Shown here in pieces: positions 53,036 to 62,444 of a stretch of 64,000 bases of DNA. Numbering within the stretch: position 1 is the first letter of the stretch; every line of letters starts with the position of its first letter. Origin of the DNA: Empedobacter stercoris (lineage in GTDB: Bacteria > Bacteroidota > Bacteroidia > Flavobacteriales > Weeksellaceae); assembly GCF_020281205.1 (NCBI RefSeq), contig NZ_JACXZC010000007.1, forward strand, positions 1-64,000. The letters are read 5' to 3'. The notes under the pieces are model-generated. The model ran no database searches and was not told where the DNA came from. It saw nothing but the letters and a program-made list of their open reading frames with translations. The position numbers and the translations under genes were made by a program.

Positions 53036-53803
53036 TTATTGTTCTTTTAATAGAGCTTCTCTCAGTTTCTTAAAGAGATTTGACGAATATACAAAATCAA
53101 TCACATTTGGATTATCTGCGACTAAAATTTCGTCTTTTGTTCCTTCCCATTCTAAGAAACCATTTTTTAAGAAAACAATATGATCGCCGATTTCCATTAC
53201 CGAGTTCATATCATGTGTATTGACAACTGTTGTTGTGTTGTATTCCTTCGTAATATCATAAATTAATTGATCGATAACCAAAGCTGTTTTGGGATCTAAA
53301 CCCGAATTAGGTTCATCGGCAAATAAATATTTTGGATTATTTACAATTGCGCGTGCAATGGCAACGCGTTTTTGCATACCTCCAGAAATTTCTGAAGGAT
53401 ACTTTTTCAATGCTGTTCGTGCTATTTCAACACGATCTAATACTTCTCTTGCACGTTTTTCTGCATCTGCATTCGACATATCCGAAAACATCTGTAAAGG
53501 AAACTTTACATTTTCGACGATATTCATCGTATCATATAAAGCTGAACCTTGGAAAACGACACCAATTTCTGAGCGTAAACGTTGTTTTTCTTTGTAATCG
53601 AACTCGATCATATTTTCGCCTTCATACAAAATTTGACCAGAAGTTGGTGAAAATAAACCAATTAAATTTTTAAGAAAAACGGTCTTTCCAGAACCACTTT
53701 GACCAATGATTAAACTTACTTTTCCTTTTTCGAATGTAACCGAAAAACCTTTTAAAACTTCGATCACATCAAAAGATTTTCTGATTTCTTTTATCTCAAT
53801 CAT
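53036..53803 (-). CDS. MlaF-like ABC transporter ATP-binding protein
   Basis: 255 residues from ATG 53803; a longer TTG-started frame reaches into the permease gene and is rejected. Walker A GQSGSGKTVFLKN, Q-loop region VVFQGSALYDTMNIVENV, signature SGGMQKR, Walker B YLFADEPNSGLDP and a His switch THDM are all present. SGGMQKR and the SALYDTMNI region are typical of MlaF (retrograde phospholipid transport). Overlaps the MlaE gene by one base. Confidence 0.93.
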   Translation of the reverse strand: MIEIKEIRKSFDVIEVLKGFSVTFEKGKVSLIIGQSGSGKTVFLKNLIGLFSPTSGQILYEGENMIEFDYKEKQRLRSEIGVVFQGSALYDTMNIVENVKFPLQMFSDMSNADAEKRAREVLDRVEIARTALKKYPSEISGGMQKRVAIARAIVNNPKYLFADEPNSGLDPKTALVIDQLIYDITKEYNTTTVVNTHDMNSVMEIGDHIVFLKNGFLEWEGTKDEILVADNPNVIDFVYSSNLFKKLREALLKEQ

Positions 53804-54549
53804 TAGCTCAAAATTGTTTGTGTTAATACTAAGTTGATCACAATAATTGTGATAGATGTCCAAACAACTGCTGTTGTTGCAGAACGTCCAACTTCTAAAG
53901 ATCCTCCTTTTACATTATACCCATAATATGCAGGAATTGTTGCGATAACAAACGCGAATACCATTGTTTTGACAAATGTATATACAAACAATTTTGTTGC
54001 CATATTCATTTGTAAACCTGTGATAAAGTCGGCTGCAGACCATAGTTTAGTAAAAACACCAATGTAATAACCTCCTAATAACCCGAATCCAATTGAAATC
54101 ATGACCAATAAAGGATTAAAAAATACACAAGCGATAATTTTAGGTAGAATCAAGAAGTTTGCCGAATTGATTCCCATTACATCTAATGCATCAATTTGTT
54201 CGGTAACACGCATTGTTCCAATACTCGAAGCGATATACGAACCAACTTTACCAACTAAAATTAACGACATAATTGTTGGAGCAAATTCTAAGACCAACAC
54301 TACTTTGGTTGCATAACCAATGTAAGCGTCTGGTACAGGAATAGCAGCTCCTTGAAAGTTTTGAGCCATTTGTATTGCTACAACAGCTCCCATAAATGTA
54401 GAGATGAAGGTTACAATTCCGACAGAATTTACACCTAAATCATATATTTCTCTAACGGTCAATTTCCAGAAAACACTCAATTTTTGAGGTTTGCTAAATA
54501 CTTTACCCATAAGCATAAAGTATGACCCTAAATTTTCGATTAGTTTCAT
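53803..54549 (-). CDS. MlaE-like ABC transporter permease
   Basis: 248 residues, about five or six membrane segments. IYDLGVNSVGIVTFISTFMGAVVAIQMA, then LVGKVGSYIASSIGTMRVTEQIDALDVMGIN, the EQIDAL region diagnostic of MlaE permeases, and PKIIACVFFNPLLV. With MlaF it forms the core of a lipid transporter of the maintenance of lipid asymmetry type. The substrate-binding MlaD protein is not adjacent. The ATG is only 5 nt after a TAnnTTTG box. Confidence 0.93.
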   Translation of the reverse strand: MKLIENLGSYFMLMGKVFSKPQKLSVFWKLTVREIYDLGVNSVGIVTFISTFMGAVVAIQMAQNFQGAAIPVPDAYIGYATKVVLVLEFAPTIMSLILVGKVGSYIASSIGTMRVTEQIDALDVMGINSANFLILPKIIACVFFNPLLVMISIGFGLLGGYYIGVFTKLWSAADFITGLQMNMATKLFVYTFVKTMVFAFVIATIPAYYGYNVKGGSLEVGRSATTAVVWTSITIIVINLVLTQTILS

Positions 54550-54554
54550 TACGA

Positions 54555-54562
54555 CAAAATTA
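54555..54562 (-). promoter_or_regulatory. -7 promoter box of the mlaE-mlaF unit
   Basis: TAATTTTG on the minus strand, exact TAnnTTTG match, only 5 nt before the mlaE ATG. Confidence 0.6.
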
Positions 54563-54602
54563 ATATTTTTATTGGAAAGGCATTTTATTTATCTTGCACA
54601 AT

Positions 54603-55208
54603 GTGAATTTAGAACATTTAACTTCTTATCTCCCTCATAATGCAGACTTGTACGTGAAAAAATGGTTAGAAAATCACTTTATCACACTTAAAATTACAAG
54701 ACGAAGAGAAACAAAGTTGGGAGATTATCGCAGATTGCTCGAAAATAACCGTCATCAAATTACGGTAAATGGTGATCTCAATCCTTATGCTTTCTTTTTT
54801 GTGTTTACACATGAAGTCGCACATCTCAAAACATTTGTTCAGTTTGATTCTCGAAAAATAAATCCGCATGGAAAAGAATGGAAAACCATTTTTGGACATT
54901 TATTATTAGAATCACTTCATGTTTATCCCGAAGAATTGCGACCTTACATTATACATCATGCGAAGCATCCAAAAGCAAGTTTAGGTGCAGATATTAATGT
55001 ATCAAAATATATTATAGATGATAAAAATCCTACTCAAGTCTATTTAGAAGATTTAGAGGATGGCACAATTTTTTCAATAGGAAAAAGGATCTTTAAAAAA
55101 GAATCCAAAAGAAAATTAAGGTATCTTTGTTTAGAGCTGAAAACCAATAGAAGGTATTTGATTAATGCAACTGCTACCGTAAACAAATTTAAAAACAATC
55201 ATGAATAA
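54603..55208 (+). CDS. SprT-like zinc metallopeptidase-fold protein
   Basis: 201 residues from the GTG at 54603, which fits family N termini (NLEHLTSYLP); a TTG at 54594 is the alternative. Zinc motif H70-E-V-A-H74 in FTHEVAHLK, then KINPHGKEWKTIFG. SprT-like proteins resemble the protease domain of SPRTN, which acts on DNA-protein crosslinks; the bacterial role is not known. Its end overlaps the manC start by 8 bases. Confidence 0.85.
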   Translation: MNLEHLTSYLPHNADLYVKKWLENHFITLKITRRRETKLGDYRRLLENNRHQITVNGDLNPYAFFFVFTHEVAHLKTFVQFDSRKINPHGKEWKTIFGHLLLESLHVYPEELRPYIIHHAKHPKASLGADINVSKYIIDDKNPTQVYLEDLEDGTIFSIGKRIFKKESKRKLRYLCLELKTNRRYLINATATVNKFKNNHE

Positions 55209-56295
55209 CAAAGATAATTATGCTGTTATCCTTGCCAGTGGTACAGGAGTTAGATTATGGCCGTTGAGCACAATAAAAAAACCAAAACAATTTCATGATT
55301 TATTAGGAATTGGAAAAACATTTATTCAACTCACCTATGATCGTTTGAAAAAAGTTGTTCCTCAAGAAAATATTTTCATTGTTACCATTCAAGATTACAA
55401 AGAAATTGTAGAAGAACAATTACCTGAATTTAATGAAGCTAACTTTATTATTGAACCAAGAGTAATGAATACTGCTGCGTGTAATTTATTAGCAGCAATG
55501 ACGATTCAACAAATTAATCCCAATGGTAAATTGATTATTTCCCCTTCGGATCATTTTATATTTAATGAAGAAGAATTTTCTGAAAAAGTGAAAATTGCTT
55601 TCGAGGATGCTGATAATAATCGATTAATCACTTTAGGGGTAGCACCTACACGCCCAGATGTTAATTATAGTTATATTCAATTTATAGAAAATCTCACGCC
55701 TATAAAAAAAGTGAAATCTTATATTGATAAACCTGATTTAGAATTTGCTGAATCATTTATTACAAGTGGCGAATTTATTTGGAACACAGGTATTCTTATT
55801 TGGTCAGTAGAAAGTATTGTGTATGCTTTTCAACAACATTTACCTTCTATGTACGAAACATTGAACAAGTATTTTGAACTTGATCAATCGTTACAAAATA
55901 CAGAAACGCTAAAACCTATTTACACAACATTGGATGTCACATCAATCAACAAAGGTATTTTAGAGCAAGCAGATAATGTTTATGTTATTCCTACTACATT
56001 TGGTTGGAGTGATATTGGGACTTGGTCTGCAATTAATGAAAAATATAAATACACAGGAGAAGATCAAGACGATAATCAAAATACATTATTGTGCAAACAT
56101 TTTTCTGGATATGATGCCAAGAATAATTTTATTTATTCAACAGAAGACAAGGCGATTATTGTCGACGGATTAGATAGCTATGTCGTGATTAATTCGGATA
56201 AAGGTTTATTAATTTGTCCACGCAGTAATGTTCAAAATATCAAATCCTATGTTAGTGATTTGAAACTTCAAAAAAATGGCGAAAAATATTGTTAA
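55201..56295 (+). CDS. manC: Mannose-1-phosphate guanylyltransferase
   Basis: 364 residues. Nucleotide-sugar pyrophosphorylase domain: VILASGTGVRLWPLSTIKKPKQFHDLLG at the N terminus, ISPSDHFI, GEFIWNTGILIW, and a left-handed helix-like tail. It makes GDP-mannose from mannose-1-phosphate and GTP for surface polysaccharides or glycoproteins. It lacks the isomerase half of bifunctional ManC proteins (about 480 residues), so only the transferase is expected. Confidence 0.92.
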   Translation: MNNKDNYAVILASGTGVRLWPLSTIKKPKQFHDLLGIGKTFIQLTYDRLKKVVPQENIFIVTIQDYKEIVEEQLPEFNEANFIIEPRVMNTAACNLLAAMTIQQINPNGKLIISPSDHFIFNEEEFSEKVKIAFEDADNNRLITLGVAPTRPDVNYSYIQFIENLTPIKKVKSYIDKPDLEFAESFITSGEFIWNTGILIWSVESIVYAFQQHLPSMYETLNKYFELDQSLQNTETLKPIYTTLDVTSINKGILEQADNVYVIPTTFGWSDIGTWSAINEKYKYTGEDQDDNQNTLLCKHFSGYDAKNNFIYSTEDKAIIVDGLDSYVVINSDKGLLICPRSNVQNIKSYVSDLKLQKNGEKYC

Positions 56296-56297
56296 AT

Positions 56298-56332
56298 AAA
56301 AAGCTTCTCATTTTTGAGAAGCTTTTTATTCT
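56298..56332. terminator. Bidirectional terminator
   Basis: AAAAAGCTTCTCA-tttt-TGAGAAGCTTTTT, perfect 13-bp stem, between manC and the convergent coiled-coil gene. Confidence 0.9.
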
Positions 56333-56333
56333 T

Positions 56334-57308
56334 TTATTTTAACGTAATCACATTTTGACCAACTTTATATCCATTTTGGTAAATGTCTATTTTATATTCT
56401 CCTTTCGGGAAATCGTAATCAACCCAATCAAACGTTACTCTAGAACCTGACATATTGTTGTAATTTACTTTTACACGATCAGAGTAATCAATAGATGCAC
56501 CAGAACGTAAAGTCGTTTCACCAGAATCAGCTCCTTTAAATTTTCCAACTTCACCATTTGGTTTATAGATGGTAACAAAAAGCTCTTTCGTTTCCGATGT
56601 TGCGTTCAAGTTTTTGTCCAAATCAAAAGAAACTCTTACTTTATCAATTCTACTTGCTCTTGTTGTTTCAACTTCTTTTCCACTCGATTTTACGCGCACA
56701 CCTTTGATAGTATAATTAGAAACCGATAAGGTTGAATTTGTTTCTTTGATTAAGTTTTGGTGATTTTCTTTCTCTTCATCCAAGTTCGACTCAACTACTT
56801 TTTTCTGTTCGTTTAAGTTCGAATTCTCAGAAGCTAATTCTGTATTTTTATTTGTTAAGACTTTATTTTCATCTTTCAATCGGGCGATCTCTTCTTTATA
56901 AACTTTGATATCAGTTTGCAAAGATAAAATTAGACGTTTCGCTCGAGATAATTCATTATTTGTAATTTCTTCTTTATTAAGAATTGCTTGAATTTCTTTT
57001 TGCTTTTCTAAGATCAATCGATCCTGATAGTTTAATGATGAATCTTTTTTGACAACGCGAGTTTTTGCTTCGTCAAAATCTGCTCTAACAATACGTAATT
57101 CTTGTTTTAAAATTTCTCTTGAACGTTCTAAATCATTGATGTCTGTTTGCATCTCTATAGAAGACTTTGCATTAGCTTCTTTGGAATATACAATATATCC
57201 AATTGCTAACAACAAGGCGACAAGTAAAGCTGCTATAATTATATTTTTAATGAATTCTTTCTTATGCTTAGTATTAGTAGAAGGTTCGAGATCTTTATAT
57301 TCAGTCAT
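56334..57308 (-). CDS. Membrane-anchored coiled-coil protein
   Basis: 324 residues. A cytosolic N terminus of ~20 residues, one membrane helix near 23-42 (NIIIAALLVALLLAIGYIVY), then a long coiled coil (about 50-200; DLERSREILKQEL, KEEIARLKDENKVLTNK, LNEQKKVVESNLDEEKENHQ) and a C-terminal beta domain (VRVSFDLDKNL, GEYKIDIYQNGYKVG). The periplasmic beta domain is held off the membrane by the coil. No family recognised; plausibly an envelope-organising protein. Confidence 0.65.
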   Translation of the reverse strand: MTEYKDLEPSTNTKHKKEFIKNIIIAALLVALLLAIGYIVYSKEANAKSSIEMQTDINDLERSREILKQELRIVRADFDEAKTRVVKKDSSLNYQDRLILEKQKEIQAILNKEEITNNELSRAKRLILSLQTDIKVYKEEIARLKDENKVLTNKNTELASENSNLNEQKKVVESNLDEEKENHQNLIKETNSTLSVSNYTIKGVRVKSSGKEVETTRASRIDKVRVSFDLDKNLNATSETKELFVTIYKPNGEVGKFKGADSGETTLRSGASIDYSDRVKVNYNNMSGSRVTFDWVDYDFPKGEYKIDIYQNGYKVGQNVITLK

Positions 57309-57430
57309 TTTTATTAAATTCAGAGGGAAATTATGAATACAAAAACTAAACCATTTTCATTTATTTTAGAGAATGGTCGAAAATTTAACATTTAATCACT
57401 AAAATTATACACCAAAAATACTTGATGCAA

Positions 57431-57862
57431 TTAGTTAGATTCTTTTTTTATATCACTTGAAATTTGATCCAATTTATTTTCAGCTTCCGTTTTCAATTCT
57501 TCTGCTTTTTCTTCTAATTCTGTTTTTTCTTCTTTAAAAGTGCTTTTCAAATCCGAAACTTTTTCTTTCACAAAATCACTTGTTTGCTTCATTTGCTTTT
57601 CGGCAATATCTTTCACTTCTTCGTAATCTTGTTTTGATCTTTCTTTGAAATCTTTCGCCGCTTCTTTCGATTGCTCTTTCAAATCACCTGAAGCATCTTT
57701 CAAATTATGAATTGTTTTACGTGCAAAATCTGATGCATCATCCGCAATCAATGTTCCTGTTTTTTTTACCGTTGCCGAAACATCGTCAAATTTATCGCCC
57801 GCTACATCTATTGCAGTTTCAGTTTTTCCTAAAATTCTTTTCAAAAAATTTCTAAGTCCCAT
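57431..57862 (-). CDS. YtxH/LEA-like repetitive helical protein
   Basis: 143 residues, highly charged and almost entirely helical, with repeated Lys/Glu/Asp patterns (KEQSKEAAKDFKERSKQDYEEV, KEEKTELEEKAEELKTEAENK). No membrane helix or signal peptide is visible. Similar proteins are called YtxH-like or late-embryogenesis-like and are associated with stress tolerance; the role here is inference. Confidence 0.55.
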   Translation of the reverse strand: MGLRNFLKRILGKTETAIDVAGDKFDDVSATVKKTGTLIADDASDFARKTIHNLKDASGDLKEQSKEAAKDFKERSKQDYEEVKDIAEKQMKQTSDFVKEKVSDLKSTFKEEKTELEEKAEELKTEAENKLDQISSDIKKESN

Positions 57863-57913
57863 AATAATTTATTTTCTTGATTATTTTCACTTTAAATTTA
57901 CAGCTTCATTCAA

Positions 57914-57921
57914 TAACTTTG
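57914..57921 (+). promoter_or_regulatory. -7 promoter box of the glycerophosphodiesterase gene
   Basis: TAACTTTG, exact TAnnTTTG match, 30 nt before the ATG chosen for the lipoprotein; it lies inside a longer TTG-started frame. Confidence 0.6.
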
Positions 57922-57951
57922 AATGAATTCAAATTAATTTTTATTAAAAAT

Positions 57952-58848
57952 ATGATTTTTAACTATTTTAAACGATTCTATCTTGGAGTTTTCGTACTGA
58001 GTTTACTAACTATTTTTAGTTGTAATCCAGAAAAAAAACAGCCCGAATCGAATCATACTACATCATCCGAAGTTATATCTTTCAAATATTCGACCAAAAA
58101 TAAAAATTATGTAAGTGCTCATCGTGGTGGTAGTGGAATTCATGGTTTTCCAGAGAATTGTATTGAGACCTTAGAGCATCTTTATCAAAACGGTATTCAA
58201 ATTTTTGAGATAGACGTGGCTGAAACAAAAGATGAACAACTTATTTTAATGCACGATAATTCTCTACAACGGACAAGTACAGGGCGACAAGATGTCAATC
58301 AAGTTGATCTAAAAACGATAAAGGAATACTTTTTGGTAGATGATTTCGGTCAACAAACGTCTTATAAAATTCCAACTTTTGCAGAAGCATTAAATTGGGG
58401 AAAAAATAAACCAATTTATTTTATGGTAGACATCAAAAAAGGTGTTGATTATCGGGCGATAGTTTCGACAATAAAACAAGCGAACCTACAAAAACAAGTG
58501 GTTTTGGTAACTTATACAATTGGACAAGCTAAAAAGTTACATCAACTTGCACCAGAAATGTTATTGTCTGTTTCGATGCGAAACGAAAGAGAATTGAATG
58601 AAATGCTAAATAGCGGAATTCCAACTGATAAAATGGTTGCATTTACTGGAACCCGTCGCAATGATCAATCATTTTTAGATAAAATTCATGACAAAGATAT
58701 AGTCGTCATTTTTGGTACGTTAGGTAACTTAGACAAAAGTTCTGCTGCAAGAAATGGTCAACTTTATCGCGATTTAGAAAAAGATGGTGTCGATATTTTT
58801 GCAACAGATAGAGCAATAGATGTTCATCAAACGATTAATAAAAATTAA
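57952..58848 (+). CDS. Glycerophosphodiester phosphodiesterase family lipoprotein
   Basis: 298 residues from ATG 57952. A lipobox (LLTIFSC) gives a lipid-anchored protein. Catalytic blocks: SAHRGGSGIHGFPENC (His and Glu), FEIDVAETKDEQLILMHDNSL (EID metal site and the second His), MVDIKKG. It hydrolyses glycerophosphodiesters to glycerol-3-phosphate in the periplasm or at the outer membrane. bshC begins at once after its stop, so the two are co-transcribed. Confidence 0.9.
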   Translation: MIFNYFKRFYLGVFVLSLLTIFSCNPEKKQPESNHTTSSEVISFKYSTKNKNYVSAHRGGSGIHGFPENCIETLEHLYQNGIQIFEIDVAETKDEQLILMHDNSLQRTSTGRQDVNQVDLKTIKEYFLVDDFGQQTSYKIPTFAEALNWGKNKPIYFMVDIKKGVDYRAIVSTIKQANLQKQVVLVTYTIGQAKKLHQLAPEMLLSVSMRNERELNEMLNSGIPTDKMVAFTGTRRNDQSFLDKIHDKDIVVIFGTLGNLDKSSAARNGQLYRDLEKDGVDIFATDRAIDVHQTINKN

Positions 58849-60447
58849 ATGGAAACAATATCACTTAAAGATTCAAATTATTTTTCAAAATTGATGCTCA
58901 ATTACATCAATCAAGATGAAAGTTTGAACGACTTCTATAACCTATTTCCAACCAAAGAAAATTATAGTAAACAAGCTAAGAATAAACTTGAAAATTATAA
59001 AAACAGAGCAATTCTTGTTGAACAAACCTCGAAGCAATTAAATCATTTAGAACTTTCGGAAAAACAACAAAAAAATCTCAAAAAATTAGCTAAAAAAAAT
59101 ACGGTAACCATTACAACTGGTCATCAATTAAATTTGTTCACAGGGCCGATTTTCTTTTTTTATAAAATATTACAAGTCATTAAAGCGTGTGAAGAATTAA
59201 ATGCAGAACAAAAAGAAGTCAATTTTGTTCCCATGTTTTGGATGGCCACTGAAGATCACGACTTCGAAGAAATCAATCATTTCAAATATGGTGATCGAAT
59301 TATTCATTGGGAAAAAGATTTTGGAGGTCCCGTTGGTCGATTATCAACAGAAGGTTTACAAGAAGTTTTCAACTCTTTTTTGAAACTTTTGCCAAATGGG
59401 AAAAAGAAAACAGATTTACACAATTTGATTGAAGCATCTTATTTGTCAAATGATAATTTAACCGAAGCAACTCGAAAATTAGTTCATTTATTATTCAAAG
59501 ATCTTGGATTGTTGATGATTGACGGCGATGACAAAGAATTGAAAAAAATAATGATTCCTTCTTTTGAGCAAGAGTTAATTCAATCTACATCCTTTAAAAA
59601 AGTAATTCCTCAGAATGAAAAATTAGAACAATTAGGTTATTCGATTCAAGTAAATCCACGCGAAATAAATTTATTTTATATTAATCAAAATAACTCTCGC
59701 GAAAGAATTGTTGAACAAAATGGAACGTATTTTGTCAATAATACTTCAATCAAATTTTCAAAAGAAGAAATGATTAGCGATTTACATCAAAATCCAGAAA
59801 AATTTAGTCCAAATGTGATTTTGAGACCATTGTACCAAGAAACAATTTTACCGAATGTTGCGTATATTGGTGGAGGTGGTGAAATGGCTTATTGGTTGCA
59901 ATTAAAGGAAATGTTTAACGAATTTGAAGTTGATTTTCCTCTTTTGGTGTTGAGAAATTCATTATTAATTAGAACTGAAAAGCAGTATGAAAAGCAACAA
60001 AAATTAAATCTATCGAACGAAGATTTATTTTCAAACAGTTTAGCTATTGCGAAAAAACAAGCGATTAATTCATCAGAAATAGCACCTAAACTTCCTGAAT
60101 TGGAAGAGGAATTAAAAAATATTTTTGAGCGTTTAGAACAGTTGAGTTCGTTAACCGAGTCTTCTTTTGCAGATATGATACAAGCACAGCGCACAAAACA
60201 ATTGAAAGGTTTTGAGAAAATAAAAAAACGTTTGGTACATGCAGAAGTTAAAAAGAACGAAGATTTATTGAAAAGAATAGAACAATTATTAAATGATCTT
60301 TCTCAACAAAATGGTTTGCAAGAACGAGTGAAAAATTTTGCTGATTTTGACTATGTTAACATCAAGTATTTCATTGATTTTATTGAAGATAGTCTTCAGC
60401 CTTTCGAGTTTGAGTTTATTATAAATACATTAAACGAAGAACGCTAA
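58849..60447 (+). CDS. bshC: Bacillithiol biosynthesis cysteine-adding enzyme
   Basis: 532 residues, cytosolic. BshC adds cysteine to glucosaminyl-malate, the last step of bacillithiol synthesis. Recognised from TITTGHQLNLFTGPIFFFYKI, VPMFWMATEDHDFEEINHF, SPNVILRPLYQETILPNVAYIGGGGEMAYWLQL, and the C-terminal coiled coil used for dimerisation. Bacteroidota use bacillithiol as their low-molecular thiol. bshA and bshB are not in the window. Confidence 0.95.
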   Translation: METISLKDSNYFSKLMLNYINQDESLNDFYNLFPTKENYSKQAKNKLENYKNRAILVEQTSKQLNHLELSEKQQKNLKKLAKKNTVTITTGHQLNLFTGPIFFFYKILQVIKACEELNAEQKEVNFVPMFWMATEDHDFEEINHFKYGDRIIHWEKDFGGPVGRLSTEGLQEVFNSFLKLLPNGKKKTDLHNLIEASYLSNDNLTEATRKLVHLLFKDLGLLMIDGDDKELKKIMIPSFEQELIQSTSFKKVIPQNEKLEQLGYSIQVNPREINLFYINQNNSRERIVEQNGTYFVNNTSIKFSKEEMISDLHQNPEKFSPNVILRPLYQETILPNVAYIGGGGEMAYWLQLKEMFNEFEVDFPLLVLRNSLLIRTEKQYEKQQKLNLSNEDLFSNSLAIAKKQAINSSEIAPKLPELEEELKNIFERLEQLSSLTESSFADMIQAQRTKQLKGFEKIKKRLVHAEVKKNEDLLKRIEQLLNDLSQQNGLQERVKNFADFDYVNIKYFIDFIEDSLQPFEFEFIINTLNEER

Positions 60448-60462
60448 CCAAAACATAATTTG

Positions 60463-60470
60463 TATATTTG
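60463..60470 (+). promoter_or_regulatory. -7 promoter box of the LysM gene
   Basis: TATATTTG, exact TAnnTTTG match, 18 nt before the ATG. Confidence 0.6.
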
Positions 60471-60488
60471 AAACGAAAATTCATCTAA

Positions 60489-62330
60489 ATGAAAAAAATA
60501 TTAGCTTTATTGTTATTTGTTGGTGCATCAGCACTTTATGCTCAACAAAAAACGCATACAGTTCAAGCCAAAGAAACCGTTTACGGAATTTCGAAACAAT
60601 ATGGTGTTTCGCAAGAAGAATTGTATAAAGCCAACCCTAAAATTGAAAAAAATGGGATTCATCCAGGTGATTTGATTGTAATTCCAACCAAAGGGACTGC
60701 AACAAACCAACCAACAGAAACCAATAATTCTACTCAACATGTAACTACTTCTGACGATAATTATCAATACATTACGATAGAGCCGAAAGAAACCGTTTAC
60801 AACTTGACTAAAAAATATTCTATTTCGGAAGAAACATTGTATTCTTTAAATCCTCAAATCAAAGAAAGAGGTTTAGAAATTGGAGATGTGATTAAACTTC
60901 CGAAAGTGGTAACGAACAAAGTTTTTTCTGTACCGAAAGGAACTCACTTGATCAAAAAAGGGGAAACTTTATATACATTAGCCAAACAATATAATGTAAG
61001 TGTTGATGATTTTTATGCTGAAAATCCAGCATTACAAACTGGAGTAAAAGAAGGCATGGTCATTTCTATCCCTAAAAAATCGGGGTCAGTTACTATTGAA
61101 GAAAACTCGATCAATTATGTTGTTCAGAATGGTGATTCTGCTTACGGAATATTAGAGAGATACAATACGAATTTAGATGAGTTATTGCGTTTAAATCCTG
61201 AATTAATTAATGGGTTAAAAGCTGGAATGACTCTTAAAATTCCATTGCAAAAAAATGCAAAAATCATCAAATATGGAACTGCAGGGAAATTGAAACGTGC
61301 AAATGACAACGAAATTAATGTTGCCATCTTGTTGCCTTTTGATGTAGCTAATAATCCACAATTGAAAAACTCGCAAGCGATGCAATTTTTTACCGGAACT
61401 AAATTAGCCTTAACACGTTTAGCAAAAAAAGGTAAAAATGTCAATGTAAAAGTCGTCGATACAAAAGACGGAAATCTACAAGATATCCTATCGACAACCG
61501 ATTTTAGTAAAACAGATGCAGTTATTGGTCCCTTAAATACTTCTGATGTAACCGAAGTCGCAAACTTTTTTAGTAATTCTGGAATTGCTGTGATTTCGCC
61601 TTATGCGAATGATGATTCATTGAATTCTTTTAATGATTTATTGATTTCTAATCCAAAAGATGAAGTTATCGCGGATCAAATCATCGATGAAATTGGGAAA
61701 AATTTTGCTGGAGAACAAGTTTATTTATTGACAAATCGTGATGATCAAGAATTAGCAAATTACACAAAGAAACAATTAGAAAAACAATTGAAAGCTAATG
61801 TGGTTATCGTAGATAGTGCTTCTAAAATTGTACAACCACACGATAAAGTAAATGGTGAAGATTATTATACACCAATTATTACGGTTTTAGTTGGAGATGA
61901 CGATGCATTAGGAAAGCAATATTTAGAAAAATTAAAAACATTTCACAAAGACAACATCAAAGCTTATGGAATAAAAGCTGTTTCGGTTTATGATGTGTAT
62001 AATCCAGAAAATGCGAAAAATATTGATGCTTTCCGCGAATTTGGTTTTGTCTTTAGTACCGCACGCTTAATCAATACAAGAGATACGGAAGTACAAAGTG
62101 TTTTGAAAGATTTTAAAGATGTTTATTGCGAATTCCCTACACGTTACGAGCAAATTGGATACGATGTAACATATGATATTGTAGATAGAATGAACAATAA
62201 AGGAGATGTTACGAATAATATTACAACAGAATATACACGTGTGGCTTCTAAATTTGCTTACAAAAAAGCAAGAGGAAGTAAAGCATTTACAAACGATGCG
62301 AGTCGTATAGTACGTTTACCAAAAAAATAA
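60489..62330 (+). CDS. Exported LysM repeat protein with periplasmic-binding-fold C terminus
   Basis: 613 residues, signal peptide ending ALYAQ. Four LysM repeats between about 23 and 255, each with a YxISKQYGVS-like opening and a GMxIxIP-like end (HTVQAKETVYGISKQYGV; YNLTKKYSISEETLYSLNPQ; GETLYTLAKQYNVS; NGDSAYGILERYNT). The rest (about 270-600) looks like a type 1 periplasmic-binding/LpoA-like domain (VAILLPFDVANNPQLKNSQAMQFFTG, DAVIGPLNTSDVTEVANFF, GIAVISPYANDD). LysM binds peptidoglycan; the fusion suggests a wall-linked regulator of synthesis, similar in principle to LpoA, which is inference. Confidence 0.87.
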   Translation: MKKILALLLFVGASALYAQQKTHTVQAKETVYGISKQYGVSQEELYKANPKIEKNGIHPGDLIVIPTKGTATNQPTETNNSTQHVTTSDDNYQYITIEPKETVYNLTKKYSISEETLYSLNPQIKERGLEIGDVIKLPKVVTNKVFSVPKGTHLIKKGETLYTLAKQYNVSVDDFYAENPALQTGVKEGMVISIPKKSGSVTIEENSINYVVQNGDSAYGILERYNTNLDELLRLNPELINGLKAGMTLKIPLQKNAKIIKYGTAGKLKRANDNEINVAILLPFDVANNPQLKNSQAMQFFTGTKLALTRLAKKGKNVNVKVVDTKDGNLQDILSTTDFSKTDAVIGPLNTSDVTEVANFFSNSGIAVISPYANDDSLNSFNDLLISNPKDEVIADQIIDEIGKNFAGEQVYLLTNRDDQELANYTKKQLEKQLKANVVIVDSASKIVQPHDKVNGEDYYTPIITVLVGDDDALGKQYLEKLKTFHKDNIKAYGIKAVSVYDVYNPENAKNIDAFREFGFVFSTARLINTRDTEVQSVLKDFKDVYCEFPTRYEQIGYDVTYDIVDRMNNKGDVTNNITTEYTRVASKFAYKKARGSKAFTNDASRIVRLPKK

Positions 62331-62351
62331 ATACTTCTAAAAATTATACCT

Positions 62352-62385
62352 AAAAGCGATACTAAATCATAGTATCGCTTTTTCT
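62352..62385 (+). terminator. LysM gene terminator
   Basis: AAAAGCGATACTA-aatca-TAGTATCGCTTTT followed by T residues; perfect 13-bp stem. Confidence 0.92.
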
Positions 62386-62433
62386 TTTTTTATGAATTAG
62401 AATTAAAATCATTCAGAATGAAAGTATTTTTTC

Positions 62434-62441
62434 TAAATTTG
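62434..62441 (+). promoter_or_regulatory. -7 promoter box of the symporter gene
   Basis: TAAATTTG, exact TAnnTTTG match, 3 nt before ATG 62445, so the transcript may be leaderless. If translation starts at 62418 the match would be accidental. Confidence 0.45.
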
Positions 62442-62444
62442 GAT

